In this document: in pieces, positions 8,164 through 15,958 of the stretch
Layout of the letters: every line of letters starts with the position of its first letter
Numbering within the stretch: the stretch's first letter is position 1
NCBI RefSeq assembly: GCF_017744255.1
Contig: NZ_JAGHQP010000002.1
Coordinates: 186,001 to 250,000, forward strand
Length of the DNA stretch: 64,000 nt
Direction: 5' to 3'
DNA from: Brevundimonas sp. A19_0
GTDB lineage: Bacteria; Pseudomonadota; Alphaproteobacteria; Caulobacterales; Caulobacteraceae
Position numbers and translations under genes: made by a program
The notes under the pieces: generated by a model
What the model was told of the DNA's origin: nothing
Databases searched by the model: none
What the model saw: only the letters and a program-made list of their open reading frames with translations

Positions 8164-9552
8164 ATGTCGACCGCCGCCCCGCCCCGCCGACTGCCCAACC
8201 GGACGCTGGCTGCCTTCTCGGCCGCCTGCCTGCCCTATGCGGCGCTTGGCCTGCCCGTCTATGTGACCCTGCCCGAGTTCTATGCCAGCCACGTCGGCGT
8301 GGATCTGGCGCTGGTCGGGGTGATCTTTCTGGTCATCCGGCTGGCCGACATCTTCGTCGACCCGGCGCTGGGCATGGTGATCGACCGCACCCACAGCCGG
8401 TTCGGGCGCTATCGGCTCTGGATGGGACTGGCGGCTCCGCTGCTGATGCTGGCGGTCGGCATGCTTTTTATGGTGCGGCCGGGTGCCGGGGGCGCCTATC
8501 TGACCGTCTGGCTGGTCCTGATGTCGCTGGGCTTTTCCGTCAGCCTGCTGTCTCAGGTCAGCTGGGCCTCGACGCTGACCAGTGACTACGACCAGAGATC
8601 CCGCATCTACGGCTGGTGGCAGACCGCCAACATCGTTGGCGTGCTGGTCGTGCTGCTGATCCCCGCCCTTGTCCAGAATCTGGGGCTGGGGGACTATGCG
8701 GCCGCGGTGCGCTGGCAGGGGCTGTTTATCATTTTGGCCCTGCCCCTGACGCTGGCGGTGACCTTTGCCTTCACGCCCGAGCCGAAGCACGGGCCGACCC
8801 CCGACCGGGCCAGCCGGTTTGCCTATCTGCAGCTGTTCCGGCTGCCGGTGCTGCAGCGGCTTCTGACCGCCGACCTGATGCTGGGCATTGCACGCGGCGT
8901 GGTGGGCGCCCTGTTCTTCTATTTCTTCGAGGCCGTGCGCGGGTTCGAGCGGGCCGAGACCTCGATCCTGCTGCTGGTCTATTTCGTCGCCGGTCTGGCC
9001 GGAGCGCCGGTCTGGAGTGCACTGGCCGTGCGGATGGGCAAGCACGGGGCCCTTGTGCTCGCCTGCGTCTATTTCGCCGTCACCCTGCTGCTGGCCAGCT
9101 TTGCCGGACCGGTGCTCGTGCCGCTGGCCGAAGCGGCCGGGCTGGGTAATGCCGAGGTGCTGGTCGCCGGGCTGATGGTGGCTCTGGTGGGACTGGCCTT
9201 TGCCTCGGGAGACCTGTTGCTGCGGGCCATGATGGCCGATGTGGCCGACCAGGTCCGGCTGGACGAGGGCGCGGACCGCACCGGCCTGCTGTTCTCGATC
9301 CTGACCGCTACGTCCAAGCTGGGGTACGCCGTGTCGGTCATGACCTTCGCGGGCCTGCGCATGACCGGCTTCGATCCCGCGCTGGGCGGGCAGAACAGTG
9401 CCACGGCCCTGGCCTGGCTTCAGGCCATGTTTGCGGGCCTGCCGGCGCTGTGCCTTGTGGTCGGAGCGTTCGCCTTGTGGCGCTATCCGCTGGACCAGAA
9501 GCGCCATGCTGAAATCCGGGCGGCGCTGGATGCGCGCGGCGCGACCGGCTAG
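8164..9552 (+). CDS. MFS transporter, GPH (melibiose-type) family
   Basis: A 462-residue polytopic protein with about 12 membrane segments. The first cytoplasmic loop DPALGMVIDRTHSRFGRYRL is the GPH (glycoside-pentoside-hexuronide:cation symporter) signature, D-x3-G-x3-D-x-[ST]-x-S-x-G-x-x-R-like. The later GDLLLRAMMADVADQVRLDE and GLLFSILTATSKLGYAVSV segments are the expected second-half motifs. The substrate cannot be deduced; no sugar catabolic genes are nearby. It is divergent from the carboxypeptidase operon, and the 111-bp intergenic region shows no convincing promoter or operator. Confidence 0.88.
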   Translation: MSTAAPPRRLPNRTLAAFSAACLPYAALGLPVYVTLPEFYASHVGVDLALVGVIFLVIRLADIFVDPALGMVIDRTHSRFGRYRLWMGLAAPLLMLAVGMLFMVRPGAGGAYLTVWLVLMSLGFSVSLLSQVSWASTLTSDYDQRSRIYGWWQTANIVGVLVVLLIPALVQNLGLGDYAAAVRWQGLFIILALPLTLAVTFAFTPEPKHGPTPDRASRFAYLQLFRLPVLQRLLTADLMLGIARGVVGALFFYFFEAVRGFERAETSILLLVYFVAGLAGAPVWSALAVRMGKHGALVLACVYFAVTLLLASFAGPVLVPLAEAAGLGNAEVLVAGLMVALVGLAFASGDLLLRAMMADVADQVRLDEGADRTGLLFSILTATSKLGYAVSVMTFAGLRMTGFDPALGGQNSATALAWLQAMFAGLPALCLVVGAFALWRYPLDQKRHAEIRAALDARGATG

Positions 9553-9561
9553 GTCGGGACC

Positions 9562-10359
9562 ATGAGTGCATCCCCCTCCCCCCTCGACCGGCTGCGGGCC
9601 ATCATGGTGCGTCTGCGCGACCCCGTGACCGGCTGTCCGTGGGACGTCGAACAGACGTTTGCGACCATCGCCCCCTATACGCTGGAGGAAGCCTATGAGG
9701 TCGCCGATGCCATCGAGCGCGGCGACCATGACGAGCTGAAGTCCGAGCTGGGCGACCTGCTGTTCCAGGTCGTCTTCCACGCCCGCATGGCCGAGGAGCA
9801 GGGCCTGTTCGACTTCGATGCCGTGGCGAACGCCATTGCCGACAAGCTGGAGCGCCGCCACCCGCATGTCTTCGGCGAGGAGGCTGCACGGGCGGATGCC
9901 GTCTCGCAAAAGGCCCGGTGGGAGGACATCAAGGCCGCCGAGCGGAAGGCGAAGGCCCAGCATGGCGTGCTGGACGATGTGCCGGTCGGCCTGCCGGCGT
10001 TGGCCCGGGCGGCCAAGCTGACGAAGCGGGCGGCGCGGGTCGGGTTCGACTGGCCGTCGACGGACGAGGTCTTTGCCAAGCTGGACGAGGAGGTCGCCGA
10101 GCTGAAGGTCGAGATCGCCGCCGGGTCCAGCGAGCGGATGAAGGACGAGGTTGGCGACCTGCTGTTCGTCCTTGCCAATCTGGCGCGCAAGCTGGGCGTC
10201 GAGCCCGAGGATGCGCTGCGCGGCGCCAATGCCAAATTCATCCGCCGGTTCGCCTTCATCGAGGCGGAACTGGCGAAGGACGGCCGCACGCCCGACCAGT
10301 CGGATCTCGCCGAAATGGATGCCCTGTGGAATGCGGCCAAGGTGGCGGAGCGCGGCTGA
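9562..10359 (+). CDS. mazG: nucleoside triphosphate pyrophosphohydrolase MazG
   Basis: A 265-residue tandem MazG-domain protein, the same length class as E. coli MazG (263). The start region DRLRAIMVRLRDPVTGCPWD and the metal-binding helices with repeated EExxE/D (LEEAYEVADAIE, ELGDLLFQVVFH and the second copy DEVGDLLFVLANL) are all present. The C-terminal FIRRFAFIEAEL ... MDALWNAAK is characteristic. It hydrolyses NTPs and dNTPs to monophosphates plus PPi. It sits in the conserved alphaproteobacterial hfq-hflX neighbourhood and is translationally coupled (TGATG) to the downstream HEAT-repeat gene. Confidence 0.96.
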   Translation: MSASPSPLDRLRAIMVRLRDPVTGCPWDVEQTFATIAPYTLEEAYEVADAIERGDHDELKSELGDLLFQVVFHARMAEEQGLFDFDAVANAIADKLERRHPHVFGEEAARADAVSQKARWEDIKAAERKAKAQHGVLDDVPVGLPALARAAKLTKRAARVGFDWPSTDEVFAKLDEEVAELKVEIAAGSSERMKDEVGDLLFVLANLARKLGVEPEDALRGANAKFIRRFAFIEAELAKDGRTPDQSDLAEMDALWNAAKVAERG

Positions 10360-10715
10360 TGGGCCCCCTGCCCGCTGACTGGACACCCGCCGACATCGAG
10401 GCGCTGATCGTCGAGAACGATCCGGAAAAAATGCCCTATGTTCCGGTCGCCGTGTCCATGGGCTGCGAGGATGCCGACCGTGACTGGGCCGAATCCGTCT
10501 GCGTGCGCCTGACCTCGCATCCGAACGAATGGGTGCGCGGCAATGCCATCCTGGGCTTCGGCCATCTCGCCCGCGAGTTCCGCACCCTGGATCGCACTGT
10601 GGTCGAGCCGCTGGTCCGGGCGGCCCTCACCGACCCATCGTCCGTAGTGCGTGGTCAGGCCGAGGCCGCCGCAGACGACATCTCGCATTTTCTCGGCTGG
10701 TCTCCGCGACCCTAG
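10359..10715 (+). CDS. HEAT-repeat-like small protein coupled to mazG
   Basis: A 118-residue reading starting with an ATG that overlaps the mazG stop (TGATG at 10357-10361). It consists of paired helices with HEAT-like spacing: SHPNEWVRGNAILGFGHLAR followed by ALTDPSSVVRGQAEAAADDI. Such proteins usually act as protein-interaction scaffolds; no enzymatic motif is present and no function can be assigned. The coupling suggests co-expression with MazG. Confidence 0.75.
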   Translation: MGPLPADWTPADIEALIVENDPEKMPYVPVAVSMGCEDADRDWAESVCVRLTSHPNEWVRGNAILGFGHLAREFRTLDRTVVEPLVRAALTDPSSVVRGQAEAAADDISHFLGWSPRP

Positions 10716-10721
10716 GGGCGG

Positions 10722-11849
10722 TCAGTCGGCGCCGCCCAGACGTCTCGGGATAGCCCGCATGGCATCGACCAGCGCCATGGCCCGCCCGGCCGCCGTCGGA
10801 TCGACCGCCGCGATGTGGTCGAGGCGCCGCCGCACCTTGGCCAGCGGTGCATCGACTCCCGAGGCCCAGTCCGTCGAGCCGATCGTCATCAACCCGCCTG
10901 CGCGGGTGTCGGTCAGCGTCAGCCCGACACCGACCGACTTCAGGGTCGAGGAGAAGGGCTGTTTGTAGTGGTCGTGCCCGGGGCCGAGGTCATAGACCCG
11001 AATGCCCAGATCGGGCATGGCGCGGATGACCTGATCCAGGAAGGCGTTGCCCGGCGAGGCGGCAACAAGGGCCGGGTTGGTGGACGCAATCCAGGGGTGA
11101 TAGATGCCATTCGCGATCACGCCGAAATGCCCGCCGGCCAGGGTGTCCCCGGCGTGCAGGGTCAGCATCAGCCCGCCAAAGCGCGGCGTGTAGGTCTCGA
11201 ACAGGCTTGACATGAGCCCCCGGACCCAGGCCGGACGCAGCACGTCCTGCAGGCCCGTCCGGCGAAACTGCTCCGACTTCCACGCCAGCAACTGATCGAA
11301 ATCGGCACGGTCGCGACTGGCCTGAAGCCTCAGGGGGCCCACGTCGGACAGACGGTTCAGAAGGCGGCGATAGTTCTTGGCCCGCTTTGGATTGGCGGCG
11401 CGAATAGCCTCCAGATGCGCGTCCGGACCCTCTGGCAGTGCGATGGCAAACGCCGTGGGGCCGACCGCAATGCTGTCGAACAGGCCGAACGGATCGATCA
11501 GGCCGATGTGGCGGAAGGCGCGCACGCCCGCGAGAGTCAGGGCTTCCCGACCTTTGAATCCGGGAGCGGGCCCCGTCACGAGAGCATGATAGTCGGCAAA
11601 GGGCACGCCGAGCGGGCGGGCGAACCCCCCGGGCCGACGGTGCAGACCGAGGAAGCCCACGATCTCATCGCTGCGTCGATAGGTGACGACCTCGGCATCC
11701 TCGCGCACCCGCCCGACGGCGCGGGCGAAGTCGGGTCCCATCAGCGGATTGGCAAAGGCCGGCTGCTGTCTCTGAAAGGCACGCCAGGCGTCGGCCTCAG
11801 CCTCCGGCAGCGCGGCAGCAGGGCAGCGGGTGGCGGTAATCTGTGCCAT
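10722..11849 (-). CDS. CelD/FemAB-type GNAT acyltransferase
   Basis: A 375-residue protein of the Acetyltransf_6 (CelD/BcsL, FemAB-related) family. The first half contains GFLGLHRRPGGFARPLGVPF, and the second GNAT half contains LLAWKSEQFRRTGLQDV, GGLMLTLHAGDTLAGGHFGV and the terminal LGPGHDHYKQPFSS, the usual family tail (G-x-x-x-Y/HK). Related proteins modify envelope or exopolysaccharide sugars; HfsK of Caulobacter holdfast biosynthesis belongs to this class. Orthology to HfsK is not established, so no symbol is given. It stands alone between the mazG pair (convergent) and hflX. Confidence 0.75.
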   Translation of the reverse strand: MAQITATRCPAAALPEAEADAWRAFQRQQPAFANPLMGPDFARAVGRVREDAEVVTYRRSDEIVGFLGLHRRPGGFARPLGVPFADYHALVTGPAPGFKGREALTLAGVRAFRHIGLIDPFGLFDSIAVGPTAFAIALPEGPDAHLEAIRAANPKRAKNYRRLLNRLSDVGPLRLQASRDRADFDQLLAWKSEQFRRTGLQDVLRPAWVRGLMSSLFETYTPRFGGLMLTLHAGDTLAGGHFGVIANGIYHPWIASTNPALVAASPGNAFLDQVIRAMPDLGIRVYDLGPGHDHYKQPFSSTLKSVGVGLTLTDTRAGGLMTIGSTDWASGVDAPLAKVRRRLDHIAAVDPTAAGRAMALVDAMRAIPRRLGGAD

Positions 11850-11901
11850 TCAGGGAGGCTTTCAGCGCAAAAGGCCATCGGAGCTATCGCCCCAGCAAAT
11901 C

Positions 11902-11920
11902 CCTCGCCGCTCTGGCGAGG
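11902..11920 (-). terminator. hairpin just after hflX stop codon
   Basis: A 7-bp perfect stem, CCTCGCC (11902-11908) and GGCGAGG (11914-11920), with a 5-base loop begins directly after the hflX stop. On the minus strand it is followed by GGATTTGC, only a short T run, so it is a weak candidate intrinsic terminator. Confidence 0.45.
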
Positions 11921-13249
11921 TCAGCCCGTGAACAGCCTCTGGTACCGCCCGAGCGCCGGTTCCGACAGGCGAACGGTCAGCCGGGTGCGGCCCTCCGGGT
12001 CTGAGCTGCGCTCCGTGATGCGGCCATGCTCGTATAGCCAGGCCAGCGCCTCTCCGTCCTGGGGTTCGAGCGTCAGGTGGATTTCCGCATCGGTGTCGAT
12101 GCGTTCCGCGATGGCCTGACGCAGGGCCTCGAGGCCCTCACCCGTCAGGGCCGAGACCGCGACGGCGCCCTCGACCTCGGACCGCGCGACCATGGCCGTC
12201 CGGCTGTCGGCGTCCAGTCGGTCGATCTTGTTCCAGACCTCAAGCGTGCGGGCCTGAAGCGTGCCTTCGTCCTCGCCGTCTGCCGGGCTGATCCGGGCCA
12301 GCACGGTCTCGACGTCCTTTGCCTCCGCCTCGGTCTCCGGGCTGGAGATGTCGCGTACGTGCAGGATCAGGTCGGCCTCGGCCACCTCTTCCAGCGTGGC
12401 GCGGAAGCTCTCGACCAGCTCGTGGGGCAGGTCAGAGATGAAGCCCACGGTGTCAGCGATCAGCGCCGAGCGCCCCTGCGGCAGGCGGATCAGACGCTGG
12501 GTCGGATCCAGGGTGGCGAAAAGCAGGTCCTTCGCCATGACCTCTGCCCCCGTCAGGTGGTTGAACAGGGTCGACTTGCCCGCATTGGTATAGCCAACCA
12601 GGGCGACCGTCGGGAACGGCACCTTCTTGCGGGCCGTGCGGTGCAGCCCGCGCGTGCGGCGCACATCCTGCAGGTCGCCCTTCAGCTTGACGATGCGGTC
12701 GGCGATCAGGCGGCGGTCCAGCTCGATCTGGGTTTCACCCGGACCGCCGGTCGAGCCCGTGCCGCCGCGCTGGCGTTCCAGGTGGGTCCAGGTGCGGACG
12801 AGGCGCGAGCGTTCGTACTCCAGCCGCGCCAGCTCGACCTGCAGGCGCCCCTCCCGCGTGCGGGCGCGTCGGCCGAAGATCTCGAGGATCAGGCCGGTAC
12901 GGTCGATGACCTTGGCCTCCCAGGCCTTCTCCAGATTGCGCTGCTGCACCGGGGTCAGGGCATCGTCGATGACGACGACCTCGGCCTCGGCGGCCCGGAC
13001 CAGAGCGGCCATCTCCTCGACCTTGCCCGAGCCGAACAGGGTGGCGGGCGTCGTACGGCGAAGGGTGATGACTTCCTGGCCGCGAACGTCGAGGTCCAGC
13101 GCCTCGGCCAGGCCGACGGCTTCGTCCAGCCGGTCGTGCGGGCGACGTGCGGACGCACTGCCCGCAGCGCGGTCAGGATGAAGGACGAGCGCCCGAACGG
13201 GCGGAGCGGTATGATCGATCAGGGGCGTCGGCACGCGGGTTCCGGACAA
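11921..13249 (-). CDS. hflX: ribosome-associated GTPase HflX
   Basis: A 442-residue Obg/HflX-class GTPase. The N-terminal HflX domain has the glycine-rich linker RQRGGTGSTGGPGETQIELD. The G-domain motifs are G1 GYTNAGKST, the G3 region DTVGFISDLPHELVESFRAT and G4 NKID. The protein splits or rescues stalled 70S ribosomes and has a heat/stress role in E. coli. The start at 13249 is followed by the usual poorly conserved N-terminus; an internal start is possible. It lies 75 bases downstream of hfq in the same direction, the common hfq-hflX arrangement. Confidence 0.95.
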   Translation of the reverse strand: MSGTRVPTPLIDHTAPPVRALVLHPDRAAGSASARRPHDRLDEAVGLAEALDLDVRGQEVITLRRTTPATLFGSGKVEEMAALVRAAEAEVVVIDDALTPVQQRNLEKAWEAKVIDRTGLILEIFGRRARTREGRLQVELARLEYERSRLVRTWTHLERQRGGTGSTGGPGETQIELDRRLIADRIVKLKGDLQDVRRTRGLHRTARKKVPFPTVALVGYTNAGKSTLFNHLTGAEVMAKDLLFATLDPTQRLIRLPQGRSALIADTVGFISDLPHELVESFRATLEEVAEADLILHVRDISSPETEAEAKDVETVLARISPADGEDEGTLQARTLEVWNKIDRLDADSRTAMVARSEVEGAVAVSALTGEGLEALRQAIAERIDTDAEIHLTLEPQDGEALAWLYEHGRITERSSDPEGRTRLTVRLSEPALGRYQRLFTG

Positions 13250-13324
13250 GAAGAGGACAGGGTCATCCCGTCCGCAAACGAACGGACAGGACCACAGGCT
13301 CCCTCAGAAACCGGACCGGACAGA

Positions 13325-13567
13325 TCAGTCCTGATCTTCGGGCTCGCGCAGATCGACCGGAGCCGAGGGCATGATGGTGGAGATGGCGTGCTTGTAGACC
13401 AATTGCGACTGGCCATCGCGACGCAGCAGCACGCAGAAATTGTCGAACCAGGTCACGATGCCCTGCAGCTTGACGCCGTTGACGAGGAAGATGGTCAGCG
13501 GGGTCTTGGTCTTGCGGACCGTGTTGAGGAAGGTGTCCTGAAGGTTCTGACGCTTGTCTTGCGACAT
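13325..13567 (-). CDS. hfq: RNA chaperone Hfq
   Basis: An 80-residue protein, typical of alphaproteobacterial Hfq. The Sm1 region [20 protein letters not shown] and [18 protein letters not shown], followed by the Sm2 hallmark [10 protein letters not shown], are complete. It forms hexamers that pair small RNAs with mRNAs. It lies between the D-amino-acid transaminase (106 bases upstream) and hflX, as in many alphaproteobacteria. Confidence 0.98.
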   Translation of the reverse strand: MSQDKRQNLQDTFLNTVRKTKTPLTIFLVNGVKLQGIVTWFDNFCVLLRRDGQSQLVYKHAISTIMPSAPVDLREPEDQD

Positions 13568-13673
13568 GGCAGGTTGATCCTGTTCTTGATTGTTTCCGGC
13601 GCAGGGAGGCTGCCGGAGCCGCGAAGCGACGGCGTGACCTTAGTCACCGGCACCGGTCACGGCAACCGCCGCA

Positions 13674-14537
13674 TCAGACGGCATTCTCCCGCGCGGCCTC
13701 AAGGTACGCCTCGCGCAGGCGGCGGGTGATCGGACCGGGCTTTCCGGTGCCGATCTTTACGCCGTCAATGGAAATGGCGGGCAGCACGAAGGCGCCTGCG
13801 GCGGTGAAGAAGGCTTCCTGTGCGCCCTTTGCCTCCTCGACGGTGAAGGCGCGCTCCTCGAACGGGATGCCTTCGGCCTTGATGATCTCCATCAGGGTCG
13901 AGCGGGTGCAACCGCGCAGGATGTTGGCCTGGGTGTCACGTGTGCGCAGCACGCCGTTCGCATCGATGATCCAGGCGTTGGTCGAGGTGCCCTCCGTCAC
14001 CAGCCCCAGTTCGTCGACCAGCCAGCTTTCATAGGCGCCGACCTCGCGCGCCGCTTGCTTGGCGAGCACATTCGGCAGCAGGCCGACCGTCTTGATGTCA
14101 CACCGGCCCCAGCGCATGTCCGGCCTGGTGACGACCGCCACGCCCTTCTTCGCCTGGGCCTCGGCCTTGACCTGATCCACGCGGCGCGAGGTCACGATTA
14201 CACTGGGCGCGGTGTCGGCCGGCGGAAAGGGGTGGTCCCGCCGGGCGGTGCCGCGGGTGATCTGCAGATAGACGATGCCGTTGTCGACGCGGTTCCGGCG
14301 AATGGTCTCCTTGAGCACGATGGTCAGGGCCTGGGGCGTCATCGGCATCCGGATGCGCAGTTCGGACAGGCTGCGCTGCAGCCGGGTCATATGGCCGTCG
14401 AAGTCGGCCAGCAGGCCATCGAACACCGACCAGACCTCATAGACGCCGTCGGCGAACTGGAAGCCCCGGTCCTCAATGTGGACGACGGCCTCTCCGTGGG
14501 GGCTGTAGACCCCGTTGACGTAGGCAATGCGGGACAT
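13674..14537 (-). CDS. dat: D-amino-acid transaminase (fold-type IV PLP aminotransferase)
   Basis: A 287-residue class IV aminotransferase. The beginning RIAYVNGVYSPHGEAVVHIEDRG and the RGFQFADGVYEV motif are shared by D-amino-acid transaminases and branched-chain aminotransferases. The PLP lysine is in the CDIKTVGLLPNVLAKQAA segment (IK-x2-x-LLPN), near residue 145, and SNAW-type TSTNAWIID follows. The family converts D-alanine and D-glutamate with 2-oxoacids, supplying peptidoglycan precursors. The start overlaps the ntrX stop (ATGA), so it is an operon member; the same ntrX-dat-hfq order occurs in other alphaproteobacteria. Confidence 0.9.
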   Translation of the reverse strand: MSRIAYVNGVYSPHGEAVVHIEDRGFQFADGVYEVWSVFDGLLADFDGHMTRLQRSLSELRIRMPMTPQALTIVLKETIRRNRVDNGIVYLQITRGTARRDHPFPPADTAPSVIVTSRRVDQVKAEAQAKKGVAVVTRPDMRWGRCDIKTVGLLPNVLAKQAAREVGAYESWLVDELGLVTEGTSTNAWIIDANGVLRTRDTQANILRGCTRSTLMEIIKAEGIPFEERAFTVEEAKGAQEAFFTAAGAFVLPAISIDGVKIGTGKPGPITRRLREAYLEAARENAV

Positions 14538-15949
14538 CAGGCCTCGTCACCCTCCCCTTCGTCATCGCCGCCGCGGGCGGGCGATACGCCCAGCGACTTC
14601 AGCTTGCGGTGCAGGGCCGAGCGTTCCATGCCGATGAAGCCTGCGGTGCGCGAGATATTGCCGCCGAAGCGCATGATCTGGGCCGACAGATATTCGCGCT
14701 CGAACACCTCGCGCGCCTCGCGCAGCGGCAGGGCGATGATGCGCTCATTGCCCATCGACAGGGTGCCGTTATCGGCGGGCCCGTCCTGCGGCAGCATGTC
14801 GGCGGTGATCGGTTCCGACGGGTCGCCCGTGGCCAGGATCAGCAGCCGCTCGATGTTGTTGCGCAGCTGGCGGACATTGCCGGGCCAGGGATTGACCTGC
14901 ATCACGGCCACCGCATCCTCGCCGATACGGCGCCGGGGCAGGCCCTGGGACACGCAGATGGTCTCGGTGAAGTGCTCGATCATCTCGGCGATATCCTCGC
15001 GCCGTTCCGACAGGGGCGGGACGCGGATCGGCACCACGGCCAGTCGGTGGAACAGGTCCTCACGGAAGCGGCCCTCGTCGATTTCCTGCTTCAGGTCACG
15101 GGAGGACGAAGTGATGACCCGCACATCGACCTGGACGTCCTGCTCACCGCCCACCCGCCGGAAGCGCTGTTCGACCAGCACGCGCAGGATACGGCTCTGG
15201 CTCTCGCGGGGCATGTCGGCGACCTCGTCGAGATAGAGGGTGCCGTTGTGGGCGCGTTCGAACACGCCGATCTTGCTGGGGCGACCGTCCACCCCCTCCT
15301 CGCCGAACAGCTCGAGGTCGAGGCGCTCGGGCGTCATGCCGGCGGCGGCGATGGCCACGAATTCGGACCGGGCGCGCGGGCTTGCCTCGTGAATCTGGCG
15401 GGCGACCAGCTCCTTGCCCGATCCGGGCGGGCCCGAAATCAGCACGCGACTGTTGGCCGGCGCGACCTTGGAGATGGTGCTGCGCAGGGTGGCGGCCGCC
15501 GCCGACTTGCCGATGATCCCGGTCGGGGTCATGGCCTGGGCGCGCAGCTGGCGGTTCTCCCGCTTCAGGGCCGCCGCCTCCAGCGCCCGCTGGATGACCA
15601 CCACCAGACGGTCCGACTTGAACGGCTTTTCGATGAAGTCGTAGGCGCCGCGCTGCAGGGCGCTGACGGCGGTTTCGATGTTGCCATGGCCGGAAATCAT
15701 CACGACCGGCAGGTCCGGGTCGATGGTCCGGATGATGTCGAGCAGCTCCAACCCGTCCATGCCGCCGCCCTGCATCCAGATATCCAGCAGGGCCAGCGAC
15801 GGCTTGCGTGCCCGGATGGCGGCAAGCGCTTCGTCCGAGTTGGAGGCGGTACGGATCGAATGCCCCTCGTCTTCCAGCAGGCCGGCGACCAGGTCGCGGA
15901 TGTCGGCCTCGTCGTCGACGACCAGAATATCGGCTCCGTTGTTTTTCAT
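14537..15949 (-). CDS. ntrX: NtrX response regulator, AAA+ and Fis-type DNA binding
   Basis: A 470-residue three-domain regulator. The receiver domain carries the acidic pocket VVDDE and phosphoacceptor Asp56 (LLDIWMQGG). The AAA+ domain has Walker A GPPGSGKE and Walker B GTLYLDEVADMP. The Fis-type helix-turn-helix is NISRTAGFIGMERSALHRKL at the C-terminus. The loop that normally carries the sigma-54 contact motif GAFTGA reads ELFGEEGVDGRPSKIG instead, so ordinary sigma-54 activation is unlikely and repression or sigma-70-type control is more plausible. It pairs with the sensor NtrY encoded 9 bases upstream; in Caulobacterales the pair is tied to nitrogen/redox and envelope physiology. Confidence 0.95.
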   Translation of the reverse strand: MKNNGADILVVDDEADIRDLVAGLLEDEGHSIRTASNSDEALAAIRARKPSLALLDIWMQGGGMDGLELLDIIRTIDPDLPVVMISGHGNIETAVSALQRGAYDFIEKPFKSDRLVVVIQRALEAAALKRENRQLRAQAMTPTGIIGKSAAAATLRSTISKVAPANSRVLISGPPGSGKELVARQIHEASPRARSEFVAIAAAGMTPERLDLELFGEEGVDGRPSKIGVFERAHNGTLYLDEVADMPRESQSRILRVLVEQRFRRVGGEQDVQVDVRVITSSSRDLKQEIDEGRFREDLFHRLAVVPIRVPPLSERREDIAEMIEHFTETICVSQGLPRRRIGEDAVAVMQVNPWPGNVRQLRNNIERLLILATGDPSEPITADMLPQDGPADNGTLSMGNERIIALPLREAREVFEREYLSAQIMRFGGNISRTAGFIGMERSALHRKLKSLGVSPARGGDDEGEGDEA

Positions 15950-15958
15950 GGCTTCTCT

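Noticed and set aside
8116..10386. A 756-codon minus-strand open frame opposite the GPH transporter and mazG.
   Set aside because: It is an antisense shadow in G+C-rich DNA: Gln/Gly/Arg/His-rich, low complexity, no family features, and both genes on the other strand are well-supported.
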